Assembly: GCF_025698545.1 (NCBI RefSeq)
Contig: NC_068571.1
Location: 47,773,733-47,837,732 of the forward strand
Reading direction: 5' to 3'
DNA length: 64,000 nt
From: Gossypium raimondii
Taxonomy: Eukaryota > Streptophyta > Magnoliopsida > Malvales > Malvaceae
Under the pieces are notes generated by a model. It saw only the letters and a list, made by a program, of their open reading frames with translations, was not told the DNA's origin and searched no databases. The position numbers and the translations under genes were made by a program. This document shows, one piece after another, positions 57,803 through 64,000 of this stretch (position 1 is its first letter; each line of letters opens with the position of its first letter).

Positions 57803-58741
57803 TGTTGGAAAAAAAAAGGTTTGAAAATGGTTTCCTTGCACAGCAGAAAATAAAAATTTTGAAAATCAACCCGATTTGTGATATTTATAGCAACAAACCC
57901 TAGACCGAAATCGTACTTGTGTTTTCGGATAGACGAATCTTTGTCATTATTGGCTTTCAACCAAATAATCTTCTATGTTGTTCTCGTACCATGAATTGCT
58001 TCGAGTGTGGGCTCGAACGATTTGAATCAAACACAGAACTAGAAATGATTTTTTTCTTTAATGTGAAAACGAAACTTTTTTCTCAAATAGAAACCGAAAA
58101 AATTGTTATTTCGAAAAATATATTTAATTATTAAAGAATAAAAGTCTCTCAATTTTAAGGTAGAATAACGATATCTTAAAGTCATGTAAATAGCCCTACG
58201 AGTGCCATCTATTTATAGGGAGAGAAGGTAGAACATTTATTGAATTGTAGAAGTTTATTTCAACTAGTAAAACAAAATCCTAGTTCAACTAGGATGTAGT
58301 GGGCGACAACCTTAGTTCGTAATACTAGGGTTTGTCGTCCTACCTTATAACGTAAGGGGCTTTTGGGCCTCTTCCATATTGGGTCCAATTACAAATACTT
58401 ACCGAGCTTTTAATCCGATACTTTATAATTTGATCCAACCTAATATTTATTTTTCTATTTCCCAAAAAATAAAGTTCAATATATTTCCAACTAAATAATT
58501 TTCTCAACCAAATGCTAATTCTATTAAAATCATGACGATTTTACCGTAAAAGAATATATGAGAAAATATATTTAATATTTCCGTATTCAATGATTCACGA
58601 TGAGCAAATGATTTATTTCAATTTTTGAACTTCATTTAATTTGAAAAACATAAATTCATTTTTAGGTCATTTTCATTTTCATTTTGGAGAAAACCTTAAT
58701 TATTTTCAGATGTTTCCTATTTCTCCATTTCTATTTATTTC
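57803..58741. mobile_element. possible LTR remnant (TGTTGGAAA start)
   Basis: Begins TGTTGGAAAAAAAAAGG and contains leader-like sequence (AGCAACAAACCCTAGACCG, TTTATAGGGAGAGAAGGTAG) that resembles a Ty1/copia LTR. No matching CA end was found; it runs into the next TGTAAC unit at 58742. Assignment is weak. Confidence 0.35.
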
Positions 58742-59330
58742 TGTAACGATCCGAAAGTCAGTGGTGCCGAAAAATATGGTTTCGGAATCCTATTTTTGAT
58801 GTTCGAGTCTGTAAGGTTAATATAAAAATATATTAAGGTTTAGTCCTTTAATTTTATTGAATTGATAGTTAATTAAGGTATAATGACTAAGTTGTATTCG
58901 CAACTATAGATTTATAATTGGAAAAAGGCTCAAGGAGTTATATAGAAATGAAACCAAGGTCTAAAAAGGTAGATATACCATTTTAGAATATAATGGACAG
59001 TTGGTAATATGTTTTCTTAAAATAATATTAAAGTTTTAAATTAAATTATTATAAAATGTATAAAATAATAATAAAAGAAAAGAAAAGAAAAAAGGAAATG
59101 GAGAAAGAAGAATAGGGTTGAAGCTCAAAAACTTTCTGTACTTGCATGATCGGAAATTGTACTAAATCAAAATAATTGGGAAAAAGATAAAGTCATTGAA
59201 TAGTCCTTAAAAGTTCAATTTATTTGTTTATTTAATCAGGTAAATTTATATGACATGATTGTATATTTGATTTATGAATTTGTGTATGTCCAATAGTAAT
59301 TTTAAAATGTTTACAATTTAGTATAATTAC
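58742..59330. mobile_element. truncated TGTAAC-type LTR
   Basis: Starts TGTAACGATCCGAAAGTCAG TGGTG, close to the start of the unit at 118 (CGATAGTCACTGGTG). It fades into AT-rich sequence near 59330 without a TGTTACA end, so it is truncated. 59331-60009 holds no gene and probably includes the 3' end of the next gene's transcript. Confidence 0.55.
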
Positions 59331-60009
59331 GAATGATCCGACTCATCGACAAGTCTATTCTCTACACTATAGCAAACTTATTTGCTTCTTTTTAGATGAA
59401 TAAGAATACACTGAAAGACCTTTGTTGCCACCACTTTTGCTTTACTTTCTAAAAGCACTTTAAATGGGAAATCTATTTTGTTTTGTAAAGCTTGGAAATT
59501 TAAATAAAAATTTATCAAAAATATGAATTATTATTTGATTTATTTTTTTTACTCTAGGAATTAAGAAATCATCATATATCTCATTTCTAAAATATTAATT
59601 AAAAACACTTGTCGGCATTCACTATCAATATGTCAAATAATTATGTTAAAAATTAAAAATTAAAATATTAAATATTAATACCAAAAAGTACACAAAACCA
59701 GAAACAAGAAAGAGTATTCTCCTGAAATGAGTTTTCCAGAAGAATGACATATATTTCGTTTAAAATTGAAATTAAGGCAATGCAAATTGTGATTTAATCA
59801 AAATACGTTTTATAGTTCAGCTGAGCTATACAATATATGTTCTTAGCTACAATTCACTACCAATTTTAGACCCTTAAACTCTGCAACTGATTTGACTGAC
59901 TAATACAGACACCCAAAAAATATAAATTTTCATGTGACATTGGAGAGAATCTTTAATTCCAAACAGTTGGAAAGTGAAGAAAAATAATAAAAAAGAAGAG
60001 AAAATTTCA

Positions 60010-60642
60010 CTAGATACTAGTACCCCACAGGCTCCAGAAACGAGAGTTTAATAACCCTACCACATCTGGTAAAACCTTCCTGGCCAAACCCTTATGGCTA
60101 ACTCCACCCCCACCACCGGCTACGGCGGCCGCCACCTCCATTTCCAGTTTTCCTTCACCCACTTCATCGTTACCCTTACTTTCAGTCTCTACCAACCCTT
60201 CACTTTCATTAGGTTCACAAATGTTATTAACCATTATTACCTTCTCTTTCTTCCTTGAAGCTTTGCATTGTTTCTTTGGGGTTGCTTCATTTTGCACCAA
60301 ATGGTCTTCAAAAGCTTCAATAACTTGATGAATGAGGTCCCTATTGGGTGAAGAATCCCACCTATGCCAAAACCTGGTGTAACACTCAAAACACCCACAT
60401 TGAAAAAGTGGGGCTTTGTTATTACCTTTCTTGCACTTGTTCTTGGGTTGATGGGTTAAAATAATGGACCTTGTTATCATGTAAGCCAATACTTCTTGGT
60501 CTTGTGGTGGTAAAGTTGAGGCTAATGCTAGGATTGCCATTGGGAAAAGCTTGAAAACTGAGTTACGGTCTTTGTATGAAGACGGTGGTGATGAAGAAGG
60601 TGAAGAAGGATGGACTCTTCTACCTTTCTTTTTGACCTCCAT
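60010..60642 (-). CDS. plant-specific protein of unknown function, cysteine-rich motif
   Basis: Single-exon gene for 210 residues. It has a basic, serine/proline-rich start (MEVKKKGRRVHPSSPSSSPP), then a conserved part: FKLFPMAILALASTLPPQDQ, EVLAYMITRSI and the motif CGCFECYTRFWHRWDSSPN, followed by LIHQVIEAFEDHL. The C-terminal third is low complexity (acidic, then VAAAVAGGGGG) and ends LPDVVGLLNSRFWSLWGTSI. I remember a family of uncharacterised plant proteins with the same CxCFxCYxxxWxRWDSSPNR block; three cysteines suggest metal binding but this is unproven. There is no signal peptide; the hydrophobic MAILALAS stretch is short. The ATG at 60642 precedes a purine/pyrimidine-rich leader. 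It is probably intact; function unknown. Confidence 0.85.
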   Translation of the reverse strand: MEVKKKGRRVHPSSPSSSPPSSYKDRNSVFKLFPMAILALASTLPPQDQEVLAYMITRSIILTHQPKNKCKKGNNKAPLFQCGCFECYTRFWHRWDSSPNRDLIHQVIEAFEDHLVQNEATPKKQCKASRKKEKVIMVNNICEPNESEGLVETESKGNDEVGEGKLEMEVAAAVAGGGGGVSHKGLARKVLPDVVGLLNSRFWSLWGTSI

Positions 60643-61921
60643 TGTTGAAGAAACCTAAGGATTGGGTGGGTGTGTTCGGATTGGGAAGAAAGAGAGAGAG
60701 GGTGGTGTTGTTTCTTGGGTGCGGTTCGAGAGTACTCAAGACTAAAAAGCCTTAAAACTTGCAACTGCGTTTGAAAAAAATCAAATCAGACCGGTTGGCT
60801 GAATTATGTAAGTTGAATGAAAAAAATTGATCATCAATTATTGCCCTAGTTTCAGTGAATACTTTAAAAAAAATTAATATATATATTTTTATAAATGTCT
60901 ACTATAATTTATATTTTTTTAATCTTTAAACTAAACTAAAAATAAATATAAGTGTACTTAAATCGAAACATATTTTATAACTTAAATTTAATATTTAATT
61001 TTTTAACATTTAATATTTTTTAACAAACAACACTTTAGTTAAAATTATTAAATGAATTAATTTTGTAAATATAATTTTGTTTTTTTTTTGCTTTTCATGA
61101 ATATTTTAATTTTTAAATATATGGGTTTAACTTTTGATTGGATGTTTTCACAATAATGGGGAACCATGAAAAGAAAGTTTGTATTTATTATATATATTGT
61201 GTTCTAGGATTTTGGGAATGGGATACATTTCAACTTTAAAAAATCAATACTTAATAGTTTAAGTAATAAAAAGATCCTTTTTATATTAGGTGATTATCAC
61301 TTTACTAGTTGTCCTCCAATTCCTCTTTTCATTAAATTAAGGAGAAAAGGGCTTAATAATTATTGCATCAACTAATTGGATTTAAGAACAAAATCATTGC
61401 TGATTGACTAAATATGCCCTAATCAAGTTTATGAATCAAATTTCAGGCCATTATTCTCAATAAGAGACAAATGACTTAAACCCTTAGTTTGTCTTAGTTG
61501 TATGTATATTAGACAACAGCTTGTCGAGATTTCATATGTCATCTTTTGTCCAAGCTCTTTTTCTTAATGCTTCCCACGTTGATTTGTAAGAGACAGATTA
61601 CGTAAGGTTCGATAAAGCAAATCAATCATACTTTCACATAAAAATTTTATAACCACAGCCATTCTTATTCATGTTATGGTTTAAAATAACACTATGTTCG
61701 GGCCGAGATGATATTAAAGTAAAACTTTTTCAATAATATCAAATCAACATTCAAATTTGATACAAATACCTAGGAAAGAAATTTAATTTTATATTTTCAA
61801 TCACTTATTGGTACTCTGATTTCAAAGAGATGGAGGTGATTAGTTTTACTTTCTTGAAAATGTTAAAAAATATTTTATTGAAAAATAAAATTGAAATAAT
61901 TAGGTGAAATTTTGAAAAATA
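60643..61921. other. upstream region of the unknown gene and AT-rich intergenic
   Basis: 60643-60780 is leader/promoter sequence with a GAGAGAGAGGG stretch. 60781-61921 is AT-rich. No further gene recognised. Confidence 0.35.
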
Positions 61922-62290
61922 TGGGTTAAATTTTTCTTAGATCCTTATACTCTTCACAAATTTGATTTTAGTCTCTATACTTCTATTTCTCATAATTTAG
62001 TCTCTCAATTTTCATATCTCAAAATTCAAGTCAAACTACTAATATCGCTAATTCTTTTTTGTTAAATTTGTTCGTGTGACATTTTGAAATAAAAAATTTC
62101 ACTTGCTAGCAAGCAATTTGAAAAATGGCATTGTAATGAACTTGAATTTAACAAAATAATTTTAACAGTGTTAATAGTTGGATTGGAATTTTGAAATCTG
62201 AAAAATAAAGAGATTAAATTCTTAAAAATAAAAGTATAGAAACTGAATTTTAAATTTATGAAAAGTATAAAACTTATGACATATTTTAAA
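61922..62290. repeat. foldback-like AT-rich repeat
   Basis: The left side (TGGGTTAAATTTTTCTTAGA, TTAGTCTCTATACTTCTATT) and right side (AAATAAAAGTATAGAAACTG, TATAAAACTTATGAC) are roughly inverted. Same family as 22442-23045. 62291-62690 is AT-rich with nothing recognised. Confidence 0.5.
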
Positions 62291-62699
62291 CTAAAACATA
62301 TTTTTGATATTTTAGCTAAAAATGCTTTCGAAAATTATAAAAGTAAAAGATAAAGATTTTGAATTTAATTGACTTCAACTTTTTTTATTATAATTTTTAA
62401 ATTCACCACTGATTTTTTTATTATATTAGTAACATTTTCTTAAGCATCGTAACTTTATTATTTATCAACAATTATTTTATTTGATTGGTTTTGTTTATTT
62501 AAATTAATTTGATTTTTTATTAGAAAGATTTGAGTTTCATTAAGAACTTATGGAGGAGAGGATATTTAAACTCAAGCCAATAAATTTATTTCATACATTC
62601 TGATCTAAAATTATACTCTTTAGTCGGTCCACATGGTGAAATGTCAAAAAGCAAAAGAGACTCAAGGAAATTGGTATCATTCTCCCACATAGTGAAATT

Positions 62700-63730
62700 G
62701 TGTGTGAATATAAGAACAATCCTGAGCAATTATATAAATTCGGATAAATCATTAGTTCGACCTATCAAGGCATACCAAACTCTAAGACAATCGGTCTCAA
62801 CAAGCACATTATCAAAACCGTGCGATGGTAACCATGACAGAGCCTCCCTGGCAGCCATGACCTCCGCAATACTACGGTCCATCCACTGCTGCCAGTAACC
62901 TGAAATCCCTCGAACAATAGCGGCCCATCCAGTTGCATTCTCATTATCGACAGTAGCAGCATCAACATTACACTTAATCCGACCAAACGGTGGCTTTGAC
63001 CAACCCAAATCAACAGCTGGAGATAATGGTGCATCTACCTGCACTCTATCTAACGGGCAGACATCCACTCCTATAGATGAAATTCGCAAAATACAGCACT
63101 TGGGTGGCCGAAACATGGTAACTGAGTATATGAGATATTAACAACTGCCAGCTGACAAACATCACGTGCAAACTAACACCCCAAAAGTACATGCACAAAA
63201 TCCTCGTATTGGCCACAACAAACAGAACCAGTCAACAAATTAACTCCCCTATGTATCAAATTCGCATTACAAGGGACAAAACCCCGTAAGCAATGCCACA
63301 CAAATTTCTGTTCTTTCGAAGGTAGTAAACGAGTTCACCGCGAGTTTATAACCAGAGCTCACCATGTAACTACTACCAACCTTATTGAAATTCCATATTT
63401 GACAGTTCGGATGCTAATGAAGACTAATTAGAATACATAATACCCGCTATGCATATATGGAGAGATAAAAGCCCCTCCACGAGATTCATGTCCCATGAGC
63501 TATCATTACCACCCACTAGCTCATTCACCATCATATCCTTTAAGCCTTGAAGTGGTATCGAATCAACATAAAAATTATCTTCATCACAAATCCATGGTCT
63601 TTGAACCCTATCCCCTTATTACTCGTTTCCACACGCCATCTAACTCTCTTGACAAGCAACTTTATAGCAGCATGAATACTCTTCCAAATAAAGGAAGAAT
63701 ATTACTTTCGTATCCACTGTTTGGAATGCT
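62700..63730 (-). pseudogene. LINE ORF2 fragment (linker, zf-RVT, RNase H)
   Basis: On the reverse strand, PWICDEDNFYVDSIPLQGLK and DSSWDMNLVEGLLS (about 63600-63430) match the region between RT and zinc finger of a LINE ORF2. FVWHCLRGFVPCNANLIHRG and SVCCGQYEDFVHVLLGC (about 63310-63170) are a zf-RVT domain. Residues in 63116-62730 (PPFGRIKCNVDAA, GWAAIVRG, AEVMAAREAL, VETDCLRVWYAL) are an RVT_3-type RNase H. Several frame changes and stops occur, and the RT itself is missing. The open stretch 62730-63116 might look like a gene but is the RNase H of this fragment. It differs in sequence from the LINE at 41006. Confidence 0.75.
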
Positions 63731-63814
63731 GGGATGTAATTCTCTTAGTGTAATATTTATGTCTATATATATACTTGTATTTTACGAATAAATTGGTTTA
63801 ATAAAATATCCATC

Positions 63815-64000
63815 AGTTTATTTTTTTGTCACCCAACTATGAAAAATTACAAAATGGTCACTCAATTATTTATAATTTTTATTACCAATTGCCTAACGGT
63901 GGCAGCTTTTAAAAATAATATAATAGCAACTTTAACCCTCAATATTTATAAATTATGTTAATTTAGTCTTGATTCTAAAAAATTAACCCTCAACATTTAC
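63815..64000. repeat. left arm of a foldback element, cut by window end
   Basis: TGTCACCCAACTATGAAAAATTACAAAATGG ... is broadly similar to the arm at 21685-21900, including ATAGCAACTTTAACCCTCAA and TAACCCTCAACATTTA. The right arm would lie beyond 64000. Confidence 0.6.

Noticed and set aside
62730-63116. 128-residue frame resembling an RNase H protein gene
   Set aside because: RVT_3-type RNase H of a degraded LINE: zf-RVT and linker sequence continue upstream in other frames with stops, and no promoter or start context supports a host gene.
63495-63791. 98-residue plus-strand frame MSYHYHPLAHSPSYP...
   Set aside because: The minus strand of the same region reads as LINE ORF2 linker (PWICDEDNF..., DSSWDMNLVEG), so the plus frame is a shadow.

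Overview
The window looks like dicot nuclear DNA, and most likely a cotton (Gossypium) or another Malvaceae genome. The DNA is AT-rich, the genes have introns, and repeats fill most of it. Several long repeats carry clusters of the palindrome CACACGGGCGTGTG, which I associate with cotton LTR elements. The genus is inference. The plant nuclear assignment rests on the genes (DUF3339, gamma-CA-like, SPL, WRKY), a nuclear tRNA-Ala and a piece of plastid DNA. All identifications come from reading by eye and from memory of the families; no search was run.

Five host protein genes are supported: a 70-residue DUF3339 membrane protein (8350-8562, +); a two-exon mitochondrial gamma-carbonic-anhydrase-like subunit of complex I (10382-12652, +), followed by an exact 80-bp tandem copy of its 3' end; a three-exon SPL13-like SBP-box factor with a miR156 site (19365-21431, -); a two-exon WRKY75-like group IIc factor (49196-51006, -); and a single-exon plant protein of unknown function (60010-60642, -). 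There is one intact tRNA-Ala(AGC) at 38425-38497 (-), about 1 kb from a plastid-derived fragment carrying part of the other alanine tRNA, trnA-UGC.

The rest is mainly transposon archaeology. Positions 118-7846 form one LTR-type unit (TSD TTAAT) containing a MULE-like MITE and a 4.36-kb CACTA element (TSD TTT). The CACTA element holds antisense exon fragments of three unrelated host genes: transportin-1, a UBP20/21-like deubiquitinase and a molybdenum-cofactor-sulfurase-like MOSC domain. Further LTR units lie at 13511-14562 (TSD ATTAT), 15211-18238 (TSD AAATA) and 24506-27161 (TSD TTTGG). The last has an inverted partner at 30711-33270. A 5.7-kb L1-type LINE fills 41006-46681 between 17-bp target-site duplications; both ORFs are decayed.

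The smaller repeats are: a family of GGGCC-rich MULE-like MITEs with near 9-bp duplications (1471, 36468, 49814, 52561, 52996, 56261); two tRNA-derived SINE types (9606, 37975, 46777 and 48018); and many foldback elements (9925, 21685, 22442, 24345, 28284, 33284, 48557, 51128, 61922, 63815). Several sit beside or inside the genes: one in the SPL upstream region, one about 120 bp upstream of the WRKY start codon, one in the WRKY intron and one in the gamma-CA-like promoter.

The genes do not form a pathway or a cluster; they are ordinary, independently regulated plant genes separated by repeats. I found no sign of a prokaryote-style system. The most unusual objects are the triple-capture Pack-CACTA, the 9-bp-TSD MITE family, the inverted LTR pair around a split foldback element, and the tandem duplication across the gamma-CA-like stop codon.
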